DNA of 64,000 bases, taken from positions 71,486,001 to 71,550,000 of the forward strand of contig OZ231126.1 of the NCBI GenBank assembly GCA_965153355.1. The letters are read 5' to 3'. Of the stretch, positions 11,152 to 22,238 are shown one piece after another. This DNA comes from Flaccisagitta enflata (Eukaryota > Chaetognatha > Sagittoidea > Aphragmophora). Each line of letters starts with the position of its first letter. The stretch's first letter is position 1. Made by a program: the position numbers and the translations under genes. Under the pieces are notes generated by a model, which did not search any database, was not told the DNA's origin, and saw nothing but the letters and a program-made list of their open reading frames with translations.

Positions 11152-11697
11152 TTTTTGGGCAGCGGCCCCGAAGGGGACGAAGTCCTGTAGAACACAGGGG
11201 ACGTTCGATTGTTCGTTCGTTCGTTCGTTCGTTCGTTCGTTCATTCGTCTGTTCGTCCCCCCCAGGCCCTTTCCGGTCTGAAATCTGCCCTCTCAGGCCT
11301 AAAATCTGCTCTCTCAGGCCTGAAATCGGCCCTCTCAGGCCTGAAATCTGCCCTCTCAGGCCTTGAATCTGAGAGGGCAGATTTCAGGCCTGAGAGGGCA
11401 GGTTTTAGGCTTGAGAGGGCAGATTTTAGGCCTAAGAGGGCAGGTTTTAGGTCTGTGAGGGCAGGTTTCAGGCCTGAAAGGACAAATTTCAGGCCTGAGA
11501 GGGCAGATTCAAGGCCTGAGAGGGCAGATTCAAGGCCTGAGAGGATGGATGGACAGACGAACGAACGAACGTCCCCTGTGTTCTACAGGACTTCGTCCCC
11601 TTCGGGGCCGCTGCCCTGCCTCTCATTCCAATTTACAATCAAGCAAAGCAGGGCAACGGGTATCGCTGACCACGTATTGCCCTTGGGCGACCTGTTT
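11152..11697 (+). mobile_element. F1 hairpin element with palindromic body
   Basis: A head (TTTTTGGGCAGCGGCCCC) is followed by a (GTTC)n run. Five CTCAGGCCTGAAATCTGCCC units then meet a run of the same unit in inverse orientation at about 11370. The inverted head block, a GCCCTGC/GCAGGGC stem and the tail GCCC-TT-GGGC plus GACCTGTTT follow. The whole element can therefore fold on itself. Confidence 0.85.
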
Positions 11698-11743
11698 ACT
11701 TTTAATTTGAGGAGTGAGGACATGTTAGGAAGACTTTTAAAGC

Positions 11744-12543
11744 AGGTTTTTGGGCAGCGGCCCTGAAGGGGACGAACTCCTGTAGAACACAGGGGGAATC
11801 TGTCCGTCCGTTTGTACGTCCGTCTGTCCGTCTCCCCCTCCCCCATCCTCAGGGTTTTGTCTTCTTTGGGGCCCAAATCCAAACTGCATGGCCCAAATGC
11901 AAGCGAATTGGCCCAAATCTAAGCAAAATTGCCCAAATCCAAGCAAAATGGCACAAATCTGGCTAGCAAGCCTGAATTCTGGAGAAAATTCTATCATTTT
12001 GGCCCCTTAGACCTAGATTCTGGTTTCAAAAACCCAGATTCTTGCTTCTAAACCCTGATCCAAGCCTCTGAGACTTAGATCTTGATCTCTGTGACCCAGA
12101 TTCTGGCTCCCAAGACCCAGTATCTGACCTCAAAGACCTTAATCCTGGCCTCAGAGACCCAAATCCTAGTCTCAGAGACTCAAACCCTGGCCTCTGAAAC
12201 CAGGAAATTGGTCTCTGAGACCCAGATTCTGGCCTGCTTCCCCTTTAACTTACAAACTACTCAAGGAGGGCAGGGGTACCGTTGTCTATATACTACCTTC
12301 CGTCATTTCTCCATGTTATTCAATGAGAGTTTGAATAACAGGGCATCCTCTACAGAGGGAAGGCAGCGAGAAGGACAGACGGACGGACAGACGGATGGAT
12401 GGACGGATAGACAGATTCCCCCTGTGTTCTACAGGACTTTGTCCCCTTTGGGGCCGCTGCCCTGCTCCCCCTCAACTTAAATCACATACTACTCAAGCAG
12501 GGCACGGGTACCGCTGACCACTTACTGCCTTTGGGCTGCTATT
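11744..12543 (+). mobile_element. F1 hairpin element, about 800-bp subfamily
   Basis: The head is TTTTTGGGCAGCGGCCCTGA. The body holds GCCCAAATCCAAGCAAAATG units, then GACCCAGATTCTGGCCTC units, and the unique block CATGTTATTCAATGAGAG. The inverted head block lies at about 12417-12462 and the tail ends GCCTTTGGGCTGCTATT. It is collinear with 19502-20744 and, inverted, with 52176-52993. Confidence 0.82.
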
Positions 12544-13265
12544 ACTCAAGTTAGGGGTGGGGTTAGGGTTGGGGATGGGGTGGGGATGGCATTAGGGTTA
12601 GGGCTAGTGTAAGGGCTAGGTGGGAGTTGGGTTTTATACATCACAACCCAATTTTGCTTGAATCAAAGCTCCGCCCTAGCATAAAATTTTGAGGAAAACA
12701 AAAGCATTGAATCGTCTTAGTACACATCTCCAAAAAGTTATTTAGGTTGCAAAAAGCTATTGATGTCACGCAGGTGAGCACTGAGCAGGTCCTCGCTTTA
12801 ATCTAGAAAGGAAAGCCTTCATGAATTTATTTGAATTGATTCATTATTTAAATTTTCTCCCATGACCTGCAATTGAATACTATGATGATTGAATGGGGAT
12901 GGCGGCCCTATCAGGAAGTTGTCAAAAGGTCATAAATCTTTTAAACATGACCAATGGGGGTAGTTAGTTGGGAAAAAAATCGAAAAACGTTTTTCGATTT
13001 TTTGAGTCCAGGGTTAGGAATTAATGTTTCCCTTTTTCGCTTGCGCCAATTTGAGGAAGTTGAGGCAGAACTAGGCTCGCCCGTGGCTGGGGTTGAAATT
13101 GGTACAGGGTGAAAGAGGGCACTTTTTTACACCTTCTGGAAAAAAGCAGGCCTCTGTGGGACAAATACTTTAGGCGCTATGAATTTTTGAATCTTTTTTT
13201 ATTTTTTCACATTTTTTCAAAAATCTTTATTTTTCATCGATCTCAATTTTGGGCCCTAAGTAACA
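12544..13265. other. G-rich TTAGGG-like stretch, otherwise featureless
   Basis: About 12550-12620 contains irregular GGGGTTAGGG / GGGTTAGGGC strings, a degenerate telomere-like pattern on one strand. The remainder to 13265 shows no gene or element boundary. Confidence 0.5.
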
Positions 13266-13269
13266 ACAA

Positions 13270-13702
<433 letters not shown>

Positions 13703-13839
13703 GCTTGTAAATGAAATGAGGAGAAAGAAAAAACTGAAAAAAACAAAAGCAATTTTACGATTTTTTTCCGGTCGGCGAGAGCCGCCTTTACTGGTAGATT
13801 AAGATAGGTTTCTGAGACCTCTGACTTCCCCACCCCCAC

Positions 13840-14010
13840 CCTGATAAGCACGGCTAGCCGAGTTAAGAGCAGGTGAGCAAGGGCTGTATTTGATGTCACT
13901 TGAGCATTTGGGCTGGAGCAGTGAGACCAAAAACCGCAAAAACAAAAAGAGGGAAAAGTGTGACAGACGGCCGACGGACGGACAGACGTGAGTAAATGTC
14001 GGGGACCGTT
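13840..14010 (-). mobile_element. degenerate B/E-type hairpin element
   Basis: It shares the interior of other copies (GTGATATC-like region, GGGCTGGAGCAGTGAGAC, then AAGTGTGACAGACGG and a GGAC-rich stretch) but the hairpins are decayed. The boundaries are approximate. Confidence 0.4.
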
Positions 14011-14477
14011 AGGCCGATGCTTATCTTTTTTGAGAAACTGAATTGCTTCTCTTTTTCCATTAATCCGTCGGTTGGTGTTTCTGTTGGTCCAATAATTGAC
14101 CTGTAATGCACAAGTTGAAAAGGGTGGATTTTAGACACTGGAACAAATGCTTTCATATGCAAACTCATCACTTTATCCAGTTTATCCTTTATCCAGTTTG
14201 TGAATTTCACGCGCTCTACTGCTGATCCATTCGTTGACAACTCGTTGACACTCGTTGACAACTGTTGGTCAAAATCTGCGTTTTCTAGAGAGCTATTGAA
14301 AATGATCATTAGGCAGTTTAAAGCAGAAGTGAGCAGTGATGCACGTTTCCAGATTTGTTCAATGCTAGGCCCCTCGTTTTTTTTTTCGTTTTTTGCTTTG
14401 ATGGTGAGGCAGTGAAATGTTAAAACCCTCGGGAAAACATGTCAGAAAAGAGCCCAGTATAATGATTGACTGACAGA

Positions 14478-14479
<2 letters not shown>

Positions 14480-14546
<67 letters not shown>
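14480..14546. repeat. (CT)n microsatellite
   Basis: A perfect CT array. The 14011-14479 interval before it holds nothing I recognise. Confidence 0.95.
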
Positions 14547-14548
<2 letters not shown>

Positions 14549-14888
14549 AACTAAAGAACAAGATCGCGGTTTTGATATACATCAAGATCTTGATTTGCAT
14601 GAAGATCATTGTACTGTACGTAGTGTTTTCTTTTCACAGTATGGCTTTGTACTTCTTACATCAAGAACTTTGTACGTCTTACTAGGCCAGAACTCTTTAT
14701 CAAGATCCCGCACCAAAATAGCTACATATATATGGCCCTTACCTTAAAAAACGATATACCAGCTCACGCGCCTAGGTTAGCGTATATCCGGAGTTCTTCC
14801 CAACTAAGCTGCATTATCATGCATAATTGAATGCTCTTGGTAGATATGTTTGCTTGAGTAATTCGATAAACTTATTTCCAAGGTAGTA

Positions 14889-15361
14889 CAGTAGATGTCA
14901 GCTAGACGGGGGACTATAAGTATAGTAAAGGGATTGATATTTTGGTGTAATGTATAGACGCTTCGGGGTTGACGATGAGGTATGGCATCCCCCTACGGCT
15001 TACTTTGAGAAAAAAACTTAAAGTATAAAACTAACAGATCAATCACTTATTTTGCAGAATTTCAGCTTAATCTATTTGCTTGATTTACAAAACCAGCGCA
15101 GGTTTCAAACCTGGAACCTTTAATTAAACCTTTAACCTGATGTCGAAGGAATTAGCCACTGGACCAATTTCAGCAGCTGCCTAAATTGGCCTATTTGATT
15201 TAGTGTATTCAAGAGAATTTTCTATCAACAGAGCTGCCATGTACCCCATCGTCAACCCTATAGGACATAAGCATTATACACACACAGTTTCATTTCATTT
15301 GCACAAATGGTAGTTAGGATATGAGGGCCCCCGTATTTCCAAGTCTAGACGACATCTACTG
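14889..15361. mobile_element. mariner-type MITE, TA target duplication
   Basis: It begins CAGTAGATGTCAGCTAGAC and ends with the inverse of CAGTAGATGTCGTCTAGACT, with TA on both sides (14887-14888 and 15362-15363). TA duplication and a CAGT tip fit Tc1/mariner-type MITEs. No transposase. Its interior contains a tRNA-like segment. The same family occurs at 35893-37137 and 59728-60297. Confidence 0.75.
15091..15178 (-). ncRNA. tRNA-like / tRNA-derived SINE relic
   Basis: On the minus strand there is an A-box-like TGGTCCAGTGGCT (15154-15166) and, about 45 bases later, a B-box-like GGTTTGAAACC (15101-15111). These match the internal RNA polymerase III promoter pattern of tRNAs. I could not fold a full acceptor stem, and the segment lies inside a MITE, so a tRNA-derived relic is likelier than a working tRNA. 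Confidence 0.35.
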
Positions 15362-15363
15362 TA

Positions 15364-15879
15364 TTTCTTTTCTCACTATACAGGCGGCTCTGTATCCATC
15401 CATCGCATCAGTTGATTGATCCCTATTGTGCTCACGTTGAAAGTGCGAAACTGCGCATTTCCGCCCGTGCACAGTGCTCTACCCTATATGAAAAACCCAG
15501 CTTAATTCAGAAAGACATCTGTGGAGACCGACAGCCACCTAGGATGTCATTGACCATCAATACTAATGAAACAAAGGGTGCAAACAAAGAAAAACGCATC
15601 GCCCAAAAAAAGTGTGTTTAAGGATCGTGGCAAACATAAAACCTCCCCGGCGCAACTGTGATTATTACTAGACGAAACCTGCCTCAGCTTCTTAAGTTTT
15701 TTTATTGATTTTTTTTCTCATAGCATGTAGGAAATTCATACTTTTGACCCAGCGTCTAAGGCACATAGACGCAGTGTCTCGCAGAAATTAACGATTTGGG
15801 AAGACAAAGTGATTTTTTTAACTTTCTCTTCAAGATGGATGCACCGCCAGCTCTCATCTACTTGGCAGGTATATCATCC
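15364..15879. other. no supported gene
   Basis: An open frame at 15412-15621 is unrecognised. A tiny candidate exon just before 15869 (ATGGATGCACCG to a GTATAT donor) has AG and GT borders, but nothing in phase was found to confirm it. Confidence 0.35.
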
Positions 15880-16078
15880 TTTTTTAGTTGCGTGCACGCA
15901 ACTCTACACCCCGCTTTGTCCGTCTGTCCATCGGTCTGTCTGTCGGTCACACTTTTACTTATTTTTATCAATTTCATTCCTCAAAGTCATTTTACGTCAT
16001 TTAAGGGTAAACTAAGTCATTCTAAGTCATTTTAAATGTATGTATCGCACGCGACTTATAGGTGTTGGCCTTGTTTCA
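15880..16078 (+). mobile_element. family-B hairpin element, copy B3 (altered head)
   Basis: The head hairpin is GTTGCGTGCACGCAAC, whereas the tail stem is GCACGCGACTTATAGG, followed by GGCCTTGTTT. Compared with other B copies both strands of the head changed together (C to T and G to A), keeping the head paired while its match to the tail lost one pair. The interior has the GTCC run and the (GTCATTT)n-like stretch of the family. Confidence 0.75.
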
Positions 16079-17026
16079 TAGTAATCTGACAAAGAATGTA
16101 GTGGAGCAAACGCAGGTTCTTGAATAAAGGTTACATCCTGATACCCTCATCCATTAAGTTTCATGTTACTGGGGGCAACCCGTTTATGCGTTAGCTTTTT
16201 TGCTTTTTTTGGCCAGAATATGACATGAACGGATCTTGACGAAAATCTCATAGTCAACCAATTCATCTCTCTCCCAATGGTAAAAGCATTCATTACCATT
16301 CATTAGCATTCATTACGCGGAGATTTTGGTGGTGACTGTATGTTTGTTAGTTAGCAACCACACTTCAGTCGTAGAAGTCTGTGCCCCCCCCCCCATCCAA
16401 TGCGATTTTGCAAACCCGCGGAAATTGTCCTCTTGATATGCCTTTGAGGTCTGCAAAAGTCCTTTGATCATTTTCCAAGAATACTTTTTGATATCTGAAC
16501 AAAAAACCTTTCTCATCAACTTAGAGAAAAAACAAATGCATAAAAAAGAGTGCAACTTTTGTGTATAGTGCAACTGTTAGTGTATTGCGCAACTATTGTG
16601 TACAGCCATCAACTTCAAATTTCTCTTCTTGATCGCTCTCTCGGCGGCGCGGGCATCTTATTTCACTCAGGCGAGGAGCGTTACATCGAGTCGGAAACTG
16701 TATTGACATTTTTCGACAATTGAGACTTTGGATCGCAATGGCAATTTATGACATTACAGAAAACGTCTGATCTCTGAAACAATGCTTTACAGTATTTTAA
16801 CTGCATCATCAAAATTTTTCATAGAAATATAAATTCCTAATTTTTCAAGAAACCAATTAGCATTTTTATTGCATTTTGTGCTGATTAACCATTTGGATTT
16901 CTTCTACAAAAAATAAAAGCGATAGTTTTGACTTTTTTTGCTCTGACACAGGTTTGTTTTGATTAGGAATGTGAGTTTTTTTCTGAAATGATAGATAGTT
17001 ATTACAGATGACCTTGTTCAGTCGGC
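16079..17026. other. no recognisable gene
   Basis: A+T-rich sequence. A short open stretch at about 16612-16710 resembles a hydrophobic leader (FKFLFLIALSAARA) but has no ATG nearby and no splice context, so it is not called. Confidence 0.4.
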
Positions 17027-17443
17027 AAAAGATGTGAGGATAATTGCGGTCGTATTTCTCTCTGCAAACTATTTACAGTAGATTTTGTAAGGACTTGAGA
17101 TAATGTTTTTTTTTCTTCTTCAGAGTTTATGTTCCAATTGATGTTTTGATTTGATTTGATACGTAAGAGAAAGAGAAATGGAACATGATTAGTTTATGCA
17201 TTTGCATCAATTTTTTTCTTTTTTGCAACCAATGAATTTATGTATAAACTACTGACAATGCTTCTGTGTTAGTTAATAACGGTTGAGTAGGATCGAGATT
17301 ATTTGTCTAGTCCCCCATCTACCCTTCAGCTACTCCATCCCATTTTCTTTGCCATTCCTCAATTGCATAAATAGCGCACAGATAATAATCAGATCCACCA
17401 TGAGCCGACCAGAGGAACAGAGAGCGGCAGGTAAATAAGTGAT
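17027..17443 (+). repeat. 417-bp segment, source copy of duplication
   Basis: Aligning this segment with 19907-20323 gives 417 positions without gaps and only three substitutions. It ends just after a TATA-like ATAAATAG, an ATG (17400) and a GTAAAT donor-like site. It lacks terminal repeats or a poly(A) tail, so it is not an obvious transposon. Confidence 0.9.
17400..17430 (+). CDS. putative small first exon
   Basis: ATG in a CCACC context, ten codons (MSRPEEQRAA), then a phase-1 GTAAAT donor. ATAAATAG about 30 bp upstream could be a TATA box. Joining it to the acceptor at 21300 keeps frame to a stop and would give a protein of about 35 residues. This is phase-consistent speculation; the same sequence exists as a moved copy at 20280. 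No family was recognised. Confidence 0.2.
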
Positions 17444-17749
17444 CGCCTGCAAAAGGCTAGATTGAGAGTCGAAGGAAGCAGATAATTGAGTCGTACGTGA
17501 ACGCACACTAGACCGAATCGCAGGGCAGAACAGATTAAATGTCATCAATTATGTCTGAGGTCGTTCTGGAAAATTCGAGATCCGAGATCGTTAATGAATG
17601 TCACTAAACAGATAATGGGGTTATAAAAACCAATGATGTCAAAAGATACCAGTAATGGCGACTATCGCCGTGAGGAAAAAATTTGTAAGCATTGATCACT
17701 TTTCAGCAAGCTATTGTTTTCAGCGATTGCAAATTCTTTTATTTGTTAG

Positions 17750-18560
17750 ATTAAAACTGGTAGAAATTGATTGCACTGAAAATCAGAGAAAACAAGGCCA
17801 AGTAGGCCAATAAGTGCATCGTGTGGATTGTCGAACAAAAGCGTTACCCGACCAACTCATAATCACTCACTCAGACAACCTGTTATGGTCACTGACATGC
17901 TTTCTTGTTTTTGCATGCTCAGACAAAACATTTATCTATTTATCTCATTCAAAATCAGAAAAGAAGACTGAGGTAAATGAGCTAGAACACTAAAAAACAC
18001 TATCACAGATAAGCAGCTACACTCATGAATATGTTTTATTGTATTAGTAGACTCAGACATGTATAAAAACATTTATATTTCTATTCCATTTAAAATCATA
18101 AAAGGCTGCGCTAAATGAGTTGAATGAATTAGAATATTCAAAAACACCCTTACAGATGCGCAGCTATGCTCACTGATATGCTTTCTTATATTTACATGCT
18201 CAGACGTGTATCAAAACATTCATTTGTTTATACAATTTAAAATAAGAAAAAAAAAGACTGGGCTAAATGAGCTAATATGAAATACTATGAATATTATAAA
18301 TCATATACAGTAATGGCGGCTATTGCCATAAGGAAAAAAGTCATAAGCATTGGCCAATAGCCAGTCTGTCCAAAATTTTTGTCTTCAATCACTGCAATTT
18401 TGTTTATTTGTTAGCTTTAATCAAGAGCAATTGTTTGTATTGATTGCACAAAAATCAGAGAAAAATAGGAATGAGCCCAATGTGCTAGACAAGCCAAAAT
18501 ACTCAAAATCACTCACAGATGACAAGCTATGCCTACTCTGATTCGTTGCTCTAGTCTGAG
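17750..18560. repeat. degenerate tandem repeat, about 150-170 bp units
   Basis: Four or so diverged units share CATGCTCAGAC, AAAACATTTAT, AAATCAGAAAAGA and GGCTAAATGAG-like blocks in the same order. Two copies of a TAATGGCGACTATCGCCGTG block (17653 and 18310) flank the array. Non-coding. Confidence 0.6.
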
Positions 18561-18597
18561 ATATACATGTAATCTTGTGGAAACCTTTTTATTTCTA

Positions 18598-18935
18598 AGA
18601 TAGTATTTGTGAAAGCATAGGGCATCAACCCCTTTGGGGCCGCTGCCCAAAAGGGAAAACCATTTTTCTACGCAGAACTCAAAAAGTCTTCGAATCTTCG
18701 AATCTTCGACTTTTAAGTTGCGGACACGCAACTCTAGAGAGGCTTTGTCCGTCCATCTGTCTATCCGTCCATCGGTCCGTCTGTCAGTCTATTGGTCCGT
18801 GGTGATCGAGTCAAAACATGGAGAATGGTTATTTTAGATACTTTTTGTAATGTTTGAGTATAGGGGTGGGGTTGGGGTGTTGATGGGGTTTGGACGCTCC
18901 TGCCCACCCGTCCGCAACGATATTGTGACCCCGCG
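18598..18935. mobile_element. F1c end followed by family-A hairpin element
   Basis: 18600-18650 is an inverted F1c end (GTGAAAGCATAGGG, CCCCTTTGGGGCCGCTGCCC). At 18715 begins a family-A head GTTGCGGACACGCAAC with a GTCC run. Its tail stem GTCCGCAAC (about 18910) follows GCTCCTGCCCACCC, but the usual GGCCTTGTT end is decayed. Confidence 0.6.
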
Positions 18936-19500
18936 TCACTTGTTTCCAAACTTGCGCATAGCCTGTTTCGGTAGCATTTCCAGTACGAATATTGCTTGTT
19001 TTGCCTTTGCTAAGTGCCAACAGAGATAGACATGCTTCCTAGCATTCTCAAAATAAGCAGCATTCATAAAGAATGTGCCATACAAAAGCTTGATTCTTAG
19101 CAATGTTCCATGTTCCATGTGTAGTGAGAATTGAGAAAACGGTTTATCCGGCCTTGTTTTTTCTTTCCTTATCATCCTCGCCGTCCCCTTCTCCTCTTCC
19201 TCTATTTCCTCTATTTCCTCTATTTCCTCTACTTTCCCCCTTTCTCCTCCTCATCCTCCTCCTTCTGCGATTACCGTCAATACAGGGAATACCGCGCCAA
19301 ATGAAGCAAAAGAAAACGACACAATTTTGTTTCTTGAGATGGTAGATTGATTTTGAAAGAAGATCCAGAGAGCCCTTAGAAAACGATTTTTTACTGTTCA
19401 GTTCCGAGTCTATGAGGTACAATTACTTATTGCCCACATCATTTTGAAAAACTACACCTTTTTTTTTTTAGTGTTTTAAAGGAAAACATGGATTTTTGAT
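18936..19500. other. no recognisable gene
   Basis: Contains a pyrimidine-rich stretch with a TATTTCCTC repeat (19160-19265). No supported exons. Confidence 0.4.
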
Positions 19501-19845
19501 GGTTTTTGGGCAGCGGCCCCAAAGGGGACGGAGTCCTGTAGAACACAGGGGGAATCTGTCCGTCCGTCCGTCCGGCCCCCCCCCCACCCCATTCTCAGGG
19601 CTTTGTCTCCTTTGGGGCCCTAATCCAAGCAAAATGGCCCTAATCCAAGTAAAATGGCCCAAATCCAAGCAAAATGGCCCAAATCCAAGCAAAATGGCTA
19701 AATTCTGGCTAGAAAACCTGAATTTTGGTCAAAATTCTATCATTTTGGCCCCTAAGATCTAGATCCTGGTTTCTAATACCCAGATTCTGGCCTCTAAAAC
19801 CCTAATCTTAGCCTCAGAGATCTAGATCTTGATCTCTGTGACCCA

Positions 19846-19906
19846 GATTCTGGCCCCCAGGACCTGGCCTCAAGGCCCTAAATCCTGGCCTCAGAGACCT
19901 AAATCC
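19846..19906 (+). repeat. 61-bp direct repeat, left copy
   Basis: It is identical to 20321-20381 and directly borders the inserted segment. The sequence (from GATTCTGGCCCCCAGG to AGACCTAAATCC) is F1 body minisatellite. Confidence 0.9.
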
Positions 19907-20320
19907 AAAAGATGTGAGGATAATTGCGGTCGTATTTCTCTCTGCAAACTATTTACAGTAGATTTTGTAAGGACTTGAGATAATGTTTTTTTTTCTTCTT
20001 CAGAGTTTATGTTCCAATTGATGTTTTGATTTGATTTGATACGAAAGAGAAAGAGAAATGGAACATGATTAGTTTATGCATTTGCATCAATTTTTTTCTT
20101 TTTTGCAACCAATGAATTTATGTATAAACTACTGACAATGCTTCTGTGTTAGTTAATAACGGTTGAGTAGGATCGAGATTATTTGTCTAGTCCCCCATCT
20201 ACCCTTCAGCTACTCCATCCCATTTTCTTTGCCATTCCTCAATTGCATAAATAGCGCACAGATAAGAACCAGATCCACCATGAGCCGACCAGAGGAACAG
20301 AGAGCGGCAGGTAAATAAGT
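19907..20320 (+). mobile_element. copied segment inserted in an F1 element
   Basis: A gapless copy of 17027-17440 with three substitutions placed inside the F1 body and flanked by a 61-bp direct repeat. No terminal inverted repeat, no poly(A), no microsatellite tail. The long flanking duplication fits a repair-type templated insertion with staggered-break fill-in, or strand switching, better than a known transposase. Confidence 0.85.
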
Positions 20321-20744
20321 GATTCTGGCCCCCAGGACCTGGCCTCAAGGCCCTAAATCCTGGCCTCAGAGACCTAAATCCTGGCCTCAGAGACTCCAAC
20401 CCTGGCCTCTGAGACCCAGATTCTGGCCTCAGAGACCTAGATCCTGGCATGCTCCCCCCTCAACTTAACCTACAAATTTCTCAAGAAGAGCAGGGGTACC
20501 CTTGTCCATATACTGCCCTTTGTCATTTCTCCATGTTATTCAATGAGAGTTTGAATAACAGGGCTTCCTAGACAGAAGGAAGGCTGAGAGAAGGACGGAT
20601 GGACGGATGGACGGACAGATTCCCCCTGTGTTCTATAGGACTTTGTCCCCTTCGGGGCCGCTGCCCTGCCCCCCCTCAACCTAAATCACATACTACTCAA
20701 GCAGGGCAATGGTACCGCTGACCACTTACTGCCTTTGGGCTGCT

Positions 20745-21300
20745 ATTGAACATAGAATCAATGTATCCCTTCTAAGAAGTGAGCATAGATTGTAGGAATT
20801 TACCAAAATCAATGCAAATTCGATGAAGATTTTAAACATGCTGACTTCATTTTAAGAATTAAGCATTCGTACCATAGACAACTCAGAGGATCCATCTTCT
20901 TTTAGCAACATTTTGAAAATGGTGAGAAAAAAAAACAGGTTTCTTGATTTGACATGTCCCCACTGTTTCTGGTCTAAAATATTCATAAAATTCTTCAAAT
21001 TGTCTAATTTGAGCCCAATCTCCTGTATTTAGCTCAATTTGTTTGGAAATGACATTGAATTATAGATGAAAGGTTCAGCTGCTTTAAATAAGAAAAATTT
21101 GACAAAATGCATTCTTTTTTAAAAATGAATGTTTTTAAAACACATATTATGAAGAGCCAAAACCGATAGAAGGTTGGAATCAATCAAAACAAATAAAATC
21201 GTTTTGTCAAGGCTCTCTAACATTTTTTGAATTTTTTTCAGGTTTCAAATATCTTTTTCCATTGCAGAATTAAGTCGTTTTCTTTTGTTTCTTTTGGCAG
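20745..21300. other. no recognisable gene
   Basis: A+T-rich spacer ending in a pyrimidine-rich acceptor-like TTTCTTTTGGCAG at 21288-21300. Confidence 0.4.
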
Positions 21301-21377
21301 GGTATTCCCTGTGCATTATGAGACGGCGCCAATTCATCGTTGAAGTGACGCTTTGTCGTTCCTCCGTCGAACTCTAG
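21301..21377 (+). CDS. putative terminal exon of a small gene
   Basis: Behind a good polypyrimidine acceptor, a phase-1 entry reads YSLCIMRRRQFIVEVTLCRS then SVEL and TAG. It is phase-compatible with the putative first exon at 17400. There is no homology I recognise and the exon is short, so the call rests only on splice signals and frame. Confidence 0.25.
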
Positions 21378-21488
21378 AACGCGCTACGGAACTGGCGATG
21401 AGCACAAATAATATAAGCTTACTGTACGCCGCGAGTTTGAATGTAACTTTCGCTTTCTTCGCTTTCTTCGCTTACTCTTCCATCTCGT

Positions 21489-21615
21489 TCCCCCCCCCTC
21501 CTCCTCCTCCTCCTCCTCCTCCTCCTCCTCCTCCTCCTCCTTCTTCTTCTTCTTCTTCTTCTTCTTCTTCTTCTTCTTCTTCTTCCTTCTTCTCCTTCTT
21601 CTTCTTCTTCTTCTC
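21489..21615. repeat. (CCT)n(CTT)n compound microsatellite
   Basis: A C-run leads to CCT triplets (to about 21540) and then CTT triplets. The poly-Pro/poly-Ser frame through it is not a gene. Confidence 0.95.
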
Positions 21616-21825
21616 AGTTCGTGGTCTTTCCTCCTCCTCCTTGTTGCCACCATTCTTCCACAAAAAAGGTCTGTCTTCCGTTTCATTCACACCTTTTGCT
21701 TCTAACCAACCCACGCAATTTCACTGAGATTTTCAGTCGCATGTAGCATTTCTTAAGTACGCAACTCCATCATGCATTAACAATTTAGGAAAATCCCAAC
21801 CAGATGAATAAACCACAGGGATGTA

Positions 21826-22195
<370 letters not shown>

Positions 22196-22238
22196 GATTC
22201 CACAACTAAAAGAGTGAGAGACTTTGCTGCCAGCATGC

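Larger units (their letters stand above)
19502..20744 (+). mobile_element. F1 element (800-bp subfamily) split by an insertion
   Basis: The head TTTTTGGGCAGCGGCCCC, GGGGCCCTAATCCAAGC-type body units, the CATGTTATTCAATGAGAG block, the inverted head block at about 20623-20668 and the tail GCCTTTGGGCTGCTATT are collinear with 11744-12543. The extra length is the 414-bp insert at 19907-20320 plus a 61-bp duplication. Removing both gives about 768 bp. Confidence 0.85.

Noticed and set aside
11209-11766. 185-codon repetitive frame with ERADFRP-like repeats
   Set aside because: It is the 21-bp F1 body minisatellite, which is open because 21 is divisible by 3; the element is palindromic and noncoding.
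15837-15869. Micro-exon MDAPPALIYLA with AG/GT borders
   Set aside because: Only about 30 bases long and with no neighbouring exon found in a matching phase.
16612-16712. Signal-peptide-like stretch FKFLFLIALSAARA
   Set aside because: No in-frame ATG, no splice context and a stop soon after.
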